This document shows, piece by piece, positions 50,343 through 59,626 of a DNA stretch of 64,000 nucleotides; positions within the stretch are counted from its first letter, which is position 1; each line of letters starts with the position of its first letter. A program made the translations under genes and the position numbers. This stretch comes from Pseudescherichia sp031998825 (GTDB taxonomy: Bacteria > Pseudomonadota > Gammaproteobacteria > Enterobacterales > Enterobacteriaceae). The notes beneath the pieces are model-generated. The model saw only the letters and a list, made by a program, of their open reading frames with translations, made no database searches and was not told where the DNA came from. The stretch covers positions 116,355 through 180,354 of the forward strand of contig NZ_DAMACX010000002.1 in the NCBI RefSeq assembly GCF_031998825.1, written 5' to 3'.

Positions 50343-50915
50343 ATGGATCTGCCACAGTATCTGTCAGCCACACTGAAAACGCTGCGCCAGACGCGGGGCT
50401 GGAGCTTGTCACGACTCGCTACCGAGACCGGCGTCTCCAAAGCGATGCTTGGCCAGATCGAGCGCAATGAATCCAGCCCAACCGTAGCCACGCTGTGGAA
50501 AATCGCCACTGGGCTAAACGTGCCGCTCTCTACCTTTATCACCGCGACGGACGCCAGCGCGCCGCAGGCCTACGATCCAGACCAGCAGGCGATGACCATT
50601 ACGCCGGTGTTTCCCTGGGATAACGAACTGCATTTCGACCACTTTTCGGTAACGCTGGCCCCCGGCGCGTTCAGCGAGTCCACCCCGCACGAGCGCGGCG
50701 TCATTGAGCACGTGGTGGTGATTTCCGGCACGCTGGAGATGCAGATCGACGGGGAGTGGCAGACGCTACAGGCGGGGTGCGGGGTCAGATTTGCCGGGGA
50801 TCGAACCCATGCCTACCGCAACAGCAGCGGACAAACGGCTCATTTTCACTCACTGATCCACTATCCAAAAGAAAAAGCCGCAGGCGAGCCTGCGGCTAAA
50901 CACGACGACGAATAA
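50343..50915 (+). CDS. sutR: XRE-cupin regulator SutR (YdcN)
   Basis: A 190-residue regulator: N-terminal XRE helix-turn-helix (LKTLRQTRGWSLSRLATETG, SKAMLGQIERNESSPTVATL, residues 11-50) and C-terminal cupin (about 105-175, with HVVVISGTLEMQIDGEW). In E. coli SutR controls sulfur-utilisation genes. AAGGGAGAAGGGAGT precedes the ATG. The C-terminal EKAAGEPAAKHDDE region is encoded by a strong inverted repeat (50876-50897), so the tail may vary between strains. Confidence 0.9.
   Translation: MDLPQYLSATLKTLRQTRGWSLSRLATETGVSKAMLGQIERNESSPTVATLWKIATGLNVPLSTFITATDASAPQAYDPDQQAMTITPVFPWDNELHFDHFSVTLAPGAFSESTPHERGVIEHVVVISGTLEMQIDGEWQTLQAGCGVRFAGDRTHAYRNSSGQTAHFHSLIHYPKEKAAGEPAAKHDDE
50876..50897 (-). 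terminator. Terminator-like hairpin inside sutR, antisense orientation
   Basis: AGCCGCAGGC-GA-GCCTGCGGCT lies within the last codons of sutR. Read on the minus strand the hairpin is followed by TTTTTC, the form of an intrinsic terminator against leftward transcription; on the plus strand no T run follows. The two-base loop probably opens to four. Confidence 0.6.
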
Positions 50916-51128
50916 CGACGAATAAACAATAACGCACACATGACGAGGAATGTCCGGAATACGTAGCCACTCTACCTCTTCCGGCGTGCCGGGAGAAATG
51001 CGCATTATTTCAATGCATTGCTAATTAATGTATTAAGGACGTCGCAGGCATAGCGAAAATGTTTTCGTCCGGGCCAGCTTCTCACTACAATAGCGGCCAT
51101 TTAGTTGATCATGGATAATAACGACAGT

Positions 51129-53093
51129 ATGCGCCTGCCCACTCATCATCTTGAACTGTTAAGCCCGGCCCGCGACACCGCCATCGCCCGTGAAGCTATT
51201 CTGCACGGGGCCGATGCTGTCTATATCGGCGGTCCTGGCTTTGGCGCGCGCCACAACGCCAGCAACAGCCTGCGCGATATCGCCGAGCTGGTGCCGTTTG
51301 CCCATCGTTATGGGGCAAAAATCTTTATCACCCTGAACACCATTCTGCATGATGATGAGCTGGAGCCGGCGCAGCGCCTGATCACCGATCTCTATGAGAC
51401 CGGGGTGGATGCGCTGATCGTGCAGGATATGGGCGTGCTGGAGCTGGATATTCCGCCTATCGAGCTGCACGCCAGCACCCAGTGCGATATCCGCAGCGTG
51501 GAGAAGGCAAAGTTCCTCTCTGACGTCGGCTTCTCGCAGATCGTGCTGGCCCGTGAGCTGAACCTGCAGCAGATCCGCGCTATCCATGAGAGCACCGACG
51601 CCACTATTGAATTCTTTATCCACGGTGCGCTGTGCGTGGCCTACTCCGGGCAGTGCAACATCTCTCACGCCCAGACCGGACGCAGCGCTAACCGGGGCGA
51701 TTGCTCCCAGGCCTGCCGTCTCCCTTATACCCTGAAAGACGATCAGGGCCGGGTGGTGTCGTTTGAGAAGCACCTTCTGTCGATGAAAGACAACGACCAG
51801 ACCGCTAACCTGGGCGCGCTGATCGACGCCGGAGTGCGATCCTTTAAGATTGAGGGGCGCTACAAGGATATGAGCTACGTGAAGAACATCACCGCTCACT
51901 ACCGGCAGATGCTGGACGCCATCATCGAAGAGCGGGGCGATCTGGCGCGCTCGTCGGCGGGGCGCACCGAGCACTTCTTTATCCCGTCAACGGATAAGAC
52001 GTTCCATCGTGGCAGCACCGACTATTTCGTTAACGCCCGTAAAATCGACATCGGCGCGTTCGATTCACCGAAGTTTATCGGCCTGCCGGTGGGTGAAGTG
52101 CTCAAGGTAGGCAAAGATTACCTCGATGTTGACGCCAGCGAGCCGCTGGCAAACGGCGATGGCCTAAACGTGTTGATTAAGCGTGAGATCGTTGGCTTCC
52201 GTGCCAATACGGTTGAGAAGACCGGGGAAAACCGCTACCGCGTCTGGCCGAACGAGATGCCAGCCGATCTCTACAAGGTGCGCCCGAATCACCCCCTGAA
52301 CCGTAATCTTGACCATAACTGGCAGCAGGCGTTGACTAAAACCTCCAGCGAACGCCGCGTTGGGGTTGATATCGAGCTGGGCGGCTGGCAGGAGCAGCTG
52401 ATCCTGACGATGACCAGTGAAGAGGGCGTGAGCATTACCCATACGCTGGAGGGTGAGTTTGCCGAGGCCACCAATGCCGAAAAGGCGCTCAATCAGCTGC
52501 ATGACGGCCTGGCTAAGCTTGGCCAGACCCTCTACTACGCCCAGGATATCCGCGTAAACCTGCCGGGTGCGCTGTTTGTCCCCGCCAGCCAGCTGAACCA
52601 GCTGCGCCGTGAGGCCGTCGAGATGCTGGATAACGCCCGTCTGGCAAACTACCCGCGCGGCAGCCGCAAGGCGGTAGCGACGCCAGCCCCGGTCTACCCG
52701 GATACTCATCTCTCATTCCTGGCGAACGTCTACAACGAGAAGGCGCGGATTTTCTACCACCGCTATGGCGTGCAGCTGATTGATGCCGCCTACGAGGCGC
52801 ATGAGGAGAAGGGCGACGTCCCGGTAATGATCACCAAGCACTGCCTGCGCTTTGCCTTTAACCTCTGTCCGAAGCAGGCGAAGGGATCGATTAAGAGCTG
52901 GAAGGCGACGCCGATGCAGCTGGTACACGGCGACGAAGTGCTGACCCTGAAGTTTGACTGCCGTCCGTGCGAGATGCACGTGATCGGCAAAATGAAAAAC
53001 CACATCCTCAAGATGCCCCAGCCGGGCAGCGTTGTGGCCTCCATCAGCCCCGATGAGCTGATGAAGACCATGCCAAAACGCAAGGGGCTGTAA
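51129..53093 (+). CDS. rlhA: 23S rRNA C2501 hydroxylation protein RlhA (U32 family)
   Basis: A 654-residue U32-peptidase-family protein nearly the same as E. coli RlhA (YdcP), which is required to hydroxylate C2501 of 23S rRNA. The core has HGADAVYIGGPGFGARHNA, the TrhP/RlhA-type cysteines in GQCNISH, GDCSQACRLPY and the C-terminal CLRFAFNLCPKQ and CRPCEMH, which may hold an iron-sulfur cluster. The ATG at 51129 is chosen because the offset to ELLSPARD equals that of the E. coli protein; ATG 51111 is the alternative. Follows sutR as in E. coli. Confidence 0.94.
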   Translation: MRLPTHHLELLSPARDTAIAREAILHGADAVYIGGPGFGARHNASNSLRDIAELVPFAHRYGAKIFITLNTILHDDELEPAQRLITDLYETGVDALIVQDMGVLELDIPPIELHASTQCDIRSVEKAKFLSDVGFSQIVLARELNLQQIRAIHESTDATIEFFIHGALCVAYSGQCNISHAQTGRSANRGDCSQACRLPYTLKDDQGRVVSFEKHLLSMKDNDQTANLGALIDAGVRSFKIEGRYKDMSYVKNITAHYRQMLDAIIEERGDLARSSAGRTEHFFIPSTDKTFHRGSTDYFVNARKIDIGAFDSPKFIGLPVGEVLKVGKDYLDVDASEPLANGDGLNVLIKREIVGFRANTVEKTGENRYRVWPNEMPADLYKVRPNHPLNRNLDHNWQQALTKTSSERRVGVDIELGGWQEQLILTMTSEEGVSITHTLEGEFAEATNAEKALNQLHDGLAKLGQTLYYAQDIRVNLPGALFVPASQLNQLRREAVEMLDNARLANYPRGSRKAVATPAPVYPDTHLSFLANVYNEKARIFYHRYGVQLIDAAYEAHEEKGDVPVMITKHCLRFAFNLCPKQAKGSIKSWKATPMQLVHGDEVLTLKFDCRPCEMHVIGKMKNHILKMPQPGSVVASISPDELMKTMPKRKGL

Positions 53094-53097
53094 TCCT

Positions 53098-53130
53098 TGT
53101 AGGCCCGGCAAGCGTCAGCGCCGCCGGGCA
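53098..53130. repeat. Single REP element after rlhA
   Basis: TGTAGGCCCGGCAAGCGTCA followed by GCGCCGCCGGGCA is an enterobacterial REP palindrome between the convergent rlhA and cytochrome bd genes. Confidence 0.85.
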
Positions 53131-53136
53131 GATCGG

Positions 53137-53268
53137 TCAGTGTGATTTAAACCCGGCCGCCGACATCAGCAGGCGAAACGCCATGCTGACGGCGGTGAGG
53201 GCCAGTACGCTGGCGACCCAGATAGCAATCAACCAGAACAGACGCTTTGCAAAACGCGGTGCCGCCAT
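53137..53268 (-). CDS. DUF2474 small membrane subunit of cytochrome bd (43 aa)
   Basis: A 43-residue protein with one long hydrophobic helix (about residues 10-33, LFWLIAIWVASVLALTAVSM) after a basic start (APRFAKR). It recalls DUF2474/CydX-like single-helix partners of bd oxidases. Its ATG overlaps the cioB stop codon (one base, 53268), so it is made with the oxidase. Such subunits stabilise the haem centres. A 90-codon frame reaching 53409 overlaps cioB and is not used. Confidence 0.75.
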   Translation of the reverse strand: MAAPRFAKRLFWLIAIWVASVLALTAVSMAFRLLMSAAGFKSH

Positions 53269-54278
53269 CAGTGATATCCCTCCCCAGGTTGAACTTTGCC
53301 GCGGAATACGTAGTAGCTCCACGCGGTATAGACCAGAATCAGCGGAATAATCAGCAGCGCGCCCACCAGCATAAAGCCCTGGCTTTGCGGCGGAGACGCG
53401 GCATCCCACAGGGAGATGCTGGGCGGGATGATATTCGGCCAGATGCTGATCCCGAGGCCGCTAAAGCCAAGGAACACCAGCCCAAGGGTGAGAATAAACG
53501 GCAACGTGTGATGATGCACGTTGCTCAGGCTGCGCCACTGCCAGAAACTGAACAGGAGCACCAGCAGCGGTACCGGCAGGAAGAAGAAGAGATTCGGCAT
53601 GCTGAACCAGCGATCGGCGATCCCCTGGTGCGTCAGCGGCGTCCAGAGGCTGATCACGCCTATGGTCACCAGCAGCGCCAGCAGCAGCTGTTTCGCGCTG
53701 TGTCGCATCTTCTCCTGTAGCGGACCGCCGCTCTTCATTACCATCCAGGTTGCACCGAGCAGGGCGTAGGCGATGGTCAGCCCTAAGCCGCAGAAGAGGT
53801 TGAACGCCGTGAGCCAGTCCAACGCGCCACCGCTAAAACGGCGACCGGTCACCTCAAAGCCGTTCAGCACCGCGCCGACCACTACCCCCTGGGCAAAGGT
53901 GGCGACAATGGAGCCGAAGATAAACGACTTATCCCAGAACGGACGATGGGCGGGCGTCGCTTTAAAGCGAAACTCAAACGCTACCCCACGGAAGATCAGT
54001 CCCGCCAGCATGATAGTCAGCGGAATGGTCAGCGCGTCGGCAATCACCGCGTAGGCCAGCGGAAACGCGCCAAACAGCCCTGCGCCACCCATCACCAGCC
54101 AGGTTTCGTTGCCATCCCAGACCGGGGCGACGCTGTTGACCATCACGTCACGATCTTCACCGTTGCGAATGAGGGGGAACAGGATCCCGATCCCCAGATC
54201 GAAGCCGTCCATCACGATATACATCAGCGTGGCGAAGACGATTATCACAAACCAGATAACTGACAGATCGATACCCAT
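53268..54278 (-). CDS. cioB: Cytochrome bd ubiquinol oxidase subunit II (CioB/CydB)
   Basis: A 336-residue membrane subunit with eight or nine hydrophobic segments. Typical CydB sequence is seen in YIVMDGFDLGIGILFPL, PVWDGNETWLVMGGAGLFGAFP and GVAFEFRFKA. Together with subunit I it forms a quinol:O2 oxidoreductase in the inner membrane. It overlaps subunit I by one base and the 43-aa partner by one. In E. coli the locus lacks these genes; the shorter subunit I suggests the CIO (cyanide-insensitive-like) branch. Confidence 0.88.
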   Translation of the reverse strand: MGIDLSVIWFVIIVFATLMYIVMDGFDLGIGILFPLIRNGEDRDVMVNSVAPVWDGNETWLVMGGAGLFGAFPLAYAVIADALTIPLTIMLAGLIFRGVAFEFRFKATPAHRPFWDKSFIFGSIVATFAQGVVVGAVLNGFEVTGRRFSGGALDWLTAFNLFCGLGLTIAYALLGATWMVMKSGGPLQEKMRHSAKQLLLALLVTIGVISLWTPLTHQGIADRWFSMPNLFFFLPVPLLVLLFSFWQWRSLSNVHHHTLPFILTLGLVFLGFSGLGISIWPNIIPPSISLWDAASPPQSQGFMLVGALLIIPLILVYTAWSYYVFRGKVQPGEGYH

Positions 54279-55678
54279 TACTTGTTCTCCTCTGTCTCTA
54301 ACGACTCACCGGCCGCAGAGAGCGGACGCGCCGGGCGGCCCTCTGTAGGGTGACGATCTTCAGGCTGCGGACCGTGCTTAATAAGCCGGCCGATATAGAC
54401 ATACCCCACGCCAAAGACGGCGGAGTAGACCACGAAGAATCCCAGCAGAGTGAGGCTCATCTGGAGCGTGCTGTGCTGCGAGACGGCATCAATGGTGCGC
54501 AGTTGGCCATAAACCACCCACGGCTGGCGACCCACCTCGGTGGTTACCCAGCCCGCCAGCAGAGCAATCAGCCCGGCAGGCCCCATCCACAGGGCAAAGT
54601 GGTGGAACGGACGTGAGGTATAGAGACGCCCTTTATAACGCAGCCACAGCCCGACCACGCCCAGCAGGATCATCAGCAGGCCCATCGCCACCATCAGGCG
54701 GAACGACCAGAAAACAATGGTGGAGTTGGGGCGATCCTCTTTCGGGAACGACTTAAGCGCCGGAACCTGTTTATCCAGGCTATGGGTCAGGATCAGGCTG
54801 CCCAGCGCCGGGATCTCCAGCCCGTAGCGGGTGCGCTCCTGCTCCATATCTGGCCAGCCAAATAGCAGCAGCGGGGTCGGCTCACCCGGAGGGTTCTCCC
54901 AGTGGCCTTCGATGGCGGCAATCTTCGCTGGCTGATGCTCCAGGGTATTCAGGCCATGCATATCACCCACTACGGCCTGGATCGGGGCCACCACCAGCGC
55001 CATCCACAATGCCATAGAGAACATCCTGCGGATGGCGGGGGTATTGTTGCCTTTAAGAAGATGCCAGGCACCCGAGGCACCCACAAACAGCGCGCTGCTC
55101 AGGAAGGCCGCGATCGACATATGCAGCAGGCGGTAGGGGAACGACGGGTTAAAGATGACCTTGAACCAGTCAACCGGGATCACCTGGCCATTGACAATCT
55201 CATGCCCCTGCGGGGTATGCATCCAGCTGTTGGAAGCCAGGATCCAGAAGGTGGACATCAGCGTACCGAGGGCCACCATGCAGGTAGAGAAGAAGTGCAG
55301 GCCGGGGCCGACCTTGTTCCAGCCGAAGAGCATGACGCCGAGGAAGCCAGCCTCAAGGAAGAAGGCCGTCAGCACCTCATAGGTGAGCAGCGGCCCGGTG
55401 ATGCTCCCGGCAAACTGGGAGAAACCACTCCAGTTGGTACCGAACTGGTAGGCCATCACCAGCCCCGAGACGACGCCCATCCCAAAGTTAACGGCGAAAA
55501 TTTTCACCCAAAAGAGGTAGAGCGTTCGCCAGACCTGGTTCTGCGTCTTGAGCCAGAGTGCCTCAAGCACTGCCAGATAGCTGGCCAGCCCGATAGTGAT
55601 AGCAGGAAATAAAATATGGAATGAGACGGTAAAGGCGAACTGGATTCGCGCCAGATGAAACGCGTCTAGATCAAACAT
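54278..55678 (-). CDS. cioA: Cytochrome bd ubiquinol oxidase subunit I (CioA type)
   Basis: A 466-residue subunit I, clearly shorter than E. coli CydA (about 520), because the Q-loop is of the short type found in CioA. Haem-ligand segments are visible: FTVSFHILFPAITIGLA (first His near residue 19), the LLHMSIAAFLSSALFVGA region (about 185) and the Met-containing helix further on; GWVTTEVGRQPWVVYGQLRT is the quinol-site signature. It would reduce oxygen to water with ubiquinol, resistant to low oxygen, NO or cyanide. First gene of the cioA-cioB-DUF2474 operon. Confidence 0.88.
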   Translation of the reverse strand: MFDLDAFHLARIQFAFTVSFHILFPAITIGLASYLAVLEALWLKTQNQVWRTLYLFWVKIFAVNFGMGVVSGLVMAYQFGTNWSGFSQFAGSITGPLLTYEVLTAFFLEAGFLGVMLFGWNKVGPGLHFFSTCMVALGTLMSTFWILASNSWMHTPQGHEIVNGQVIPVDWFKVIFNPSFPYRLLHMSIAAFLSSALFVGASGAWHLLKGNNTPAIRRMFSMALWMALVVAPIQAVVGDMHGLNTLEHQPAKIAAIEGHWENPPGEPTPLLLFGWPDMEQERTRYGLEIPALGSLILTHSLDKQVPALKSFPKEDRPNSTIVFWSFRLMVAMGLLMILLGVVGLWLRYKGRLYTSRPFHHFALWMGPAGLIALLAGWVTTEVGRQPWVVYGQLRTIDAVSQHSTLQMSLTLLGFFVVYSAVFGVGYVYIGRLIKHGPQPEDRHPTEGRPARPLSAAGESLETEENK

Positions 55679-55855
55679 GCAGGACTCCGCGCATAGTTTA
55701 CGTTATGTCAGCAAAAGTATAGGTGATGTCAATGAATGCGGGCAGAAACAGCACCCGAACGAAAAAGCATAACAGTTGCACTCTGCTAAACCGTTAACGG
55801 CATAAAGCCGTTTCTGTTATAGAATGGGGAGAGAATGGGGTAACAGGATCGAGTA

Positions 55856-57265
55856 ATGAAAAAGTATCAGCGGCTGGCGGAGCAAATTATTGAGCAGATC
55901 AACCTTGGCGTCTGGCAACCTGGCGATCGGCTGCCGTCGCTGCGCGAGCAGGTTACCATCAGCCACGTCAGCTTTATGACCGTCAGCCACGCCTACCAGA
56001 TGCTGGAGAGCCAGGGACGCATTATCGCCAGGCCACAGTCCGGCTACTATGTTGCGTCGCCTCCCTCCGATAAGCCACCTATGCCCCCCGCTCAGGTGAT
56101 GCAGGACGAGGCCGTGGACATCAATACCTATATCTTTGAGGTATTGCAGGCGAGCTGCGACGCCTCGGTGCTGCCCTTTGGCTCAGCGTTTCCCGATCCG
56201 CGCCTGTTCCCGCTCCAGCAGCTTAACCGCTCCCTGGCCAACGTCAGCAAAACTGCCAACGCCATGAGCGTGATTGAGAACCTGCCGCCGGGCAACGCCG
56301 ACCTGCGCCACGCCATCGCCCGCCGCTATGCCCAGCAGGGGATGAACGTCTCCCCTGATGAGGTGGTGATCACCGCCGGTGCGCTGGAGGCGCTCAACCT
56401 CAGCCTGCAGGCGGTCACCGAGCCGGGCGACTGGGTGATCGTCGAGAACCCCTGCTTTTACGGCGCGCTACAGGCGCTGGAGCGGCTAAAGCTGAAGGCG
56501 CTGGCGGTCGCCGCCGACGTTGAGGAGGGGATCGATCTCGACGCCCTGGCCCAGGCGCTGAACGACTATCCGGTGAAGGCCTGCTGGCTGATGACCAACA
56601 GTCAGAATCCGCTGGGATTCACCCTGAGCAATGAGAAAAAAGCGCGGCTGGTGGCCCTGCTGGCAGAGCACAATGTCACCCTGATTGAGGACGACGTTTA
56701 CAGCGAGCTCTACTTTGGTCGTGAGAAGCCGCTTCCGGCTAAAGCGTGGGATACCCAGGAGATGACTTTGCACTGCTCGTCATTCTCAAAGTGCCTGGTA
56801 GCCGGATTTCGTATCGGCTGGGTGGCCGCCGGGAAACACGCCCGCCGCATTCAGCAGCTGCAGCTGATGAGCACCCTCTCAACCAGCTCGCCGATGCAGC
56901 TGGCGCTGGTGGACTATCTCTCTACCAAACGCTACGACGCCCACCTGCGTCGGCTGCGCCGCACGCTGGCGGAGCGCAAGCAGCAGGCCAGACAGGCGCT
57001 GCTGCGCCATCTTCCAACTGAGGTGAAGATCCACCCCAGCGACAGCGGCTACTTTCTCTGGCTTGAGCTGCCCGCCCCCCTGGATGCCGGGCAGCTGAGC
57101 GAGCAGGCGCTGGCGCACCATATCAGCATTGCGCCAGGAAAAATGTTCTCTACCTCCAACACCTGGACGCCGTTCTTCCGCTTCAACACCTCCTGGGCGT
57201 GGGGCGAGCGGGAGGAGCAGGCGGCTAAAATGCTGGGGATGTTAATCCGCCAGGCGATGGTGTAA
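55856..57265 (+). CDS. ydcR: MocR-family regulator YdcR (GntR-HTH plus aminotransferase)
   Basis: A 469-residue fusion of a GntR winged-helix domain (residues 1-70: QRLAEQIIEQINLGVWQPGDRLPSLRE) to a fold-type I aminotransferase-like domain (about 110-465). The PLP-binding lysine is in HCSSFSKCLVAGFRIGWV; other PLP contacts are in TNSQNPLGFTLS and EDDVYSELYF. As in E. coli it precedes ydcSTUV-patD and may regulate it in response to PLP or an amino compound. Repeats of TAACAG/CTGTTA at 55770, 55814 and 55841 may be its own binding sites. Confidence 0.92.
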   Translation: MKKYQRLAEQIIEQINLGVWQPGDRLPSLREQVTISHVSFMTVSHAYQMLESQGRIIARPQSGYYVASPPSDKPPMPPAQVMQDEAVDINTYIFEVLQASCDASVLPFGSAFPDPRLFPLQQLNRSLANVSKTANAMSVIENLPPGNADLRHAIARRYAQQGMNVSPDEVVITAGALEALNLSLQAVTEPGDWVIVENPCFYGALQALERLKLKALAVAADVEEGIDLDALAQALNDYPVKACWLMTNSQNPLGFTLSNEKKARLVALLAEHNVTLIEDDVYSELYFGREKPLPAKAWDTQEMTLHCSSFSKCLVAGFRIGWVAAGKHARRIQQLQLMSTLSTSSPMQLALVDYLSTKRYDAHLRRLRRTLAERKQQARQALLRHLPTEVKIHPSDSGYFLWLELPAPLDAGQLSEQALAHHISIAPGKMFSTSNTWTPFFRFNTSWAWGEREEQAAKMLGMLIRQAMV

Positions 57266-57445
57266 CGCACCGGTATTAACTCGTTGTCTCTGCTCCAGAA
57301 GATGGCGGAGTGCGTCATCTGTCACAACCTAAGCAAATTTCTTTTGCGCCCTATGTGGGGCCGCAGCGCGCCGTCTACCTTTACTGTGGGAGATATTTTT
57401 ACGGCACGGCTGCCGCACATTTGATTGCGACAGGAGTAATGGCTT

Positions 57446-58588
57446 ATGAGTAAAACATTTGCCCGCAGCACGCTGTACGCGCTCGGAATGACTATCGTCA
57501 CCGCGCAGGCAGCCGAGCCAACGGAAGTCGGTAAAGGAGAGGGGCGTCTCGATATCATCGCCTGGCCGGGATACATCGAACGTGGGCAGACCGATAAACA
57601 GTACGACTGGGTTAGCGAGTTCGAAAAAGCCTCCGGCTGCCAGGTGAATGTAAAGACCGCCGCCACCTCGGACGAGATGGTCAGCCTGATGGCGAAGGGC
57701 GGCTATGACCTGGTCACCGCCTCCGGCGATGCCTCCCTGCGGCTGATCATGGGCAAACGCGTCCAGCCCATCAATACCGCCCTGATCCCCAACTGGAAAA
57801 ACGTCGACCCGCGCGTGGTGAAGGGTGACTGGTTTAACGTCGGCGGCAAAGTCTACGGCACGCCCTATCAGTGGGGGCCTAACCTGCTGATGTATAACAC
57901 CAAAACCTTCCCTACGCCGCCGGACAGCTGGGCCGTTATCTTCGCTAAGCAGAACCTGCCGGACGGCAAGAGCAACCAGGGCCGCGTTCAGGCCTACGAC
58001 GGCCCGATCTACATTGCCGATGCCGCGCTGTTCGTAAAAGCCACCCAGCCGCAGCTGGGCATCAGCGATCCCTATCAGCTCAGCGAGGAGCAGTACCAGG
58101 CGGTGCTGAAGGTGCTTCGGGAGCAGCACGGGCTGATCCACCGCTACTGGCACGATACCACCGTGCAGATGAGCGATTTCAAAAACGAAGGCGTGGTAGC
58201 CTCCAGCGCCTGGCCCTATCAGGCCAACGCGCTGAAAGCCGAGGGTCAACCCATCGCCACGGTCTTTCCGAAGGAGGGGGTAACCGGCTGGGCGGATACC
58301 ACCATGCTCCACACCGAGGCGAAACACCCGAACTGCGCCTATAAATGGATGGACTGGTCCCTGACGCCGAAGGTGCAGGGCGACGTGGCGGCCTGGTTTG
58401 GATCCTTGCCGGTAGTGGCGGAGGGCTGCAAGGCCAGTAGCCTGCTGGGCGAGAAGGGCTGCGAAACCAACGGCTACGGCTTCTTTGACAAGATCGCCTT
58501 CTGGAAAACGCCGGTTGCCGAAGGGGGCAAATTCGTCCCTTACAGCCGCTGGACCCAGGATTATATCGCTATTATGGGCGGCCGCTGA
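57446..58588 (+). CDS. ydcS: ABC transporter substrate-binding protein YdcS
   Basis: A 380-residue periplasmic binding protein of the PotD/PotF polyamine family. Signal peptide about residues 1-22 (ending AQA-AEP). LDIIAWPGYIERGQTDKQYDWV and SEFEKASGCQVNVKTAATSDEM are typical of YdcS. Four cysteines in the mature part (Cys54, and those in HPNCAYKW, EGCKASS and KGCETNG) could give disulfides. In E. coli the ydcSTUV transporter takes up putrescine, among others; YdcS has also been tied to polyhydroxybutyrate. CAGGAGTAATGGCTT precedes the start. Confidence 0.93.
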   Translation: MSKTFARSTLYALGMTIVTAQAAEPTEVGKGEGRLDIIAWPGYIERGQTDKQYDWVSEFEKASGCQVNVKTAATSDEMVSLMAKGGYDLVTASGDASLRLIMGKRVQPINTALIPNWKNVDPRVVKGDWFNVGGKVYGTPYQWGPNLLMYNTKTFPTPPDSWAVIFAKQNLPDGKSNQGRVQAYDGPIYIADAALFVKATQPQLGISDPYQLSEEQYQAVLKVLREQHGLIHRYWHDTTVQMSDFKNEGVVASSAWPYQANALKAEGQPIATVFPKEGVTGWADTTMLHTEAKHPNCAYKWMDWSLTPKVQGDVAAWFGSLPVVAEGCKASSLLGEKGCETNGYGFFDKIAFWKTPVAEGGKFVPYSRWTQDYIAIMGGR

Positions 58589-58604
58589 TCGTCAGGAGTG
58601 ACGC

Positions 58605-59626
58605 ATGACCTATGCCGTTGAGTTTGATGAGGTATCCCGGATCTACGGTGACGTTCGGGCGGTGGATGGCGTCAGCCTGGCCGTTAACGACGGGGAGTTC
58701 TTCTCTATGCTGGGGCCGTCCGGCTCCGGCAAAACCACCTGCCTGCGGCTGATCGCCGGTTTCGAGCAGCTCTCGGGCGGGGCGTTGCGCATCTTTGGCA
58801 AAGAGGCCAGCACGCTGCCGCCGTGGGAGCGCGACGTCAATACCGTCTTTCAGGACTACGCGCTCTTTCCGCATATGTCGATTCTGGATAACGTCGCCTA
58901 CGGGCTGATGGTCAAAGGCATCGGCAAAAAAGCGCGTCACGCCCAGGCCCATGAGGCGCTGGAGCGGGTGGCGCTGGGGTTTGCCCACGCCCGTAAGCCT
59001 TCCCAGCTCTCCGGGGGCCAGCGGCAGCGGGTTGCTATCGCCCGGGCGCTGGTTAATCAGCCGCGCGTGCTGCTGCTGGACGAGCCGCTCGGTGCGCTGG
59101 ATCTCAAGCTGCGGGAGCAGATGCAGTTCGAGTTGAAAAAGCTCCAGCAGGATCTGGGCATCACCTTTATTTTCGTTACTCACGATCAGGGCGAGGCGCT
59201 GTCGATGTCCGATCGGGTGGCGGTGTTCAACAACGGCAGGATCGAGCAGGTTGATGCCCCGCGCGATCTCTATCTGCGTCCGCGCACTCCCTTCGTGGCG
59301 GGCTTTGTAGGTACTTCCAACGTCTTTAGCGCCGCACGGGCGCAGGCGCTGTGCGGCATGGNNNNNNNNNNGACGGTAACTACTCTCTGCGACCGGAGCA
59401 CATCCGTCTCGATTGGGCGGATGAGGTGCAAACCGAGGGCGTAGTGCAGACGGTACAGTATCAGGGGGCGGCGACCCGCGTTGAGCTGAAGCTGGCAGAT
59501 GGAGAACGGCTGCTGGTCAGCCAGGCTAATTTACTTGATGCCCGCCAGCCTGCCGCGCTCCAGCCGGGGCAGGCCGTACAGCTATCCTGGTCGCGAGCGG
59601 CAATGGTCCCGCTGCAGGAGGAGTAG
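58605..59626 (+). CDS. ydcT: ABC transporter ATPase YdcT (frame interrupted by N gap)
   Basis: ATP-binding subunit of the YdcSTUV importer. Walker A LGPSGSGKTT (about residues 38-47), Q-loop VFQDYALF, signature LSGGQRQRVAIA and Walker B VLLLDEPLGALD are intact, followed by HDQGEALSMSD. The C-terminal TOBE domain is recognised after the gap (YSLRPEHIRLDW to the stop). Ten N at 59362-59371 shift the frame by one base; by comparison with E. coli YdcT only about zero to one codon is missing there, so the gap is a placeholder. It starts 16 bases after ydcS and ends one base before the ydcU start. Confidence 0.92.
59362..59371. other. Assembly gap, 10 N, within ydcT
   Basis: Left flank ends in codons for LCGM, right flank starts with DGNYSLRPEH; in E. 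coli these segments are adjacent. The real gap is thus about 2 bases or an overlap. Confidence 0.85.

Noticed and set aside
59300..59626. Split ydcT as two genes or a frameshift
   Set aside because: Same reason: the change is at a 10-N placeholder, and the two parts join in the E. coli protein with almost nothing missing.
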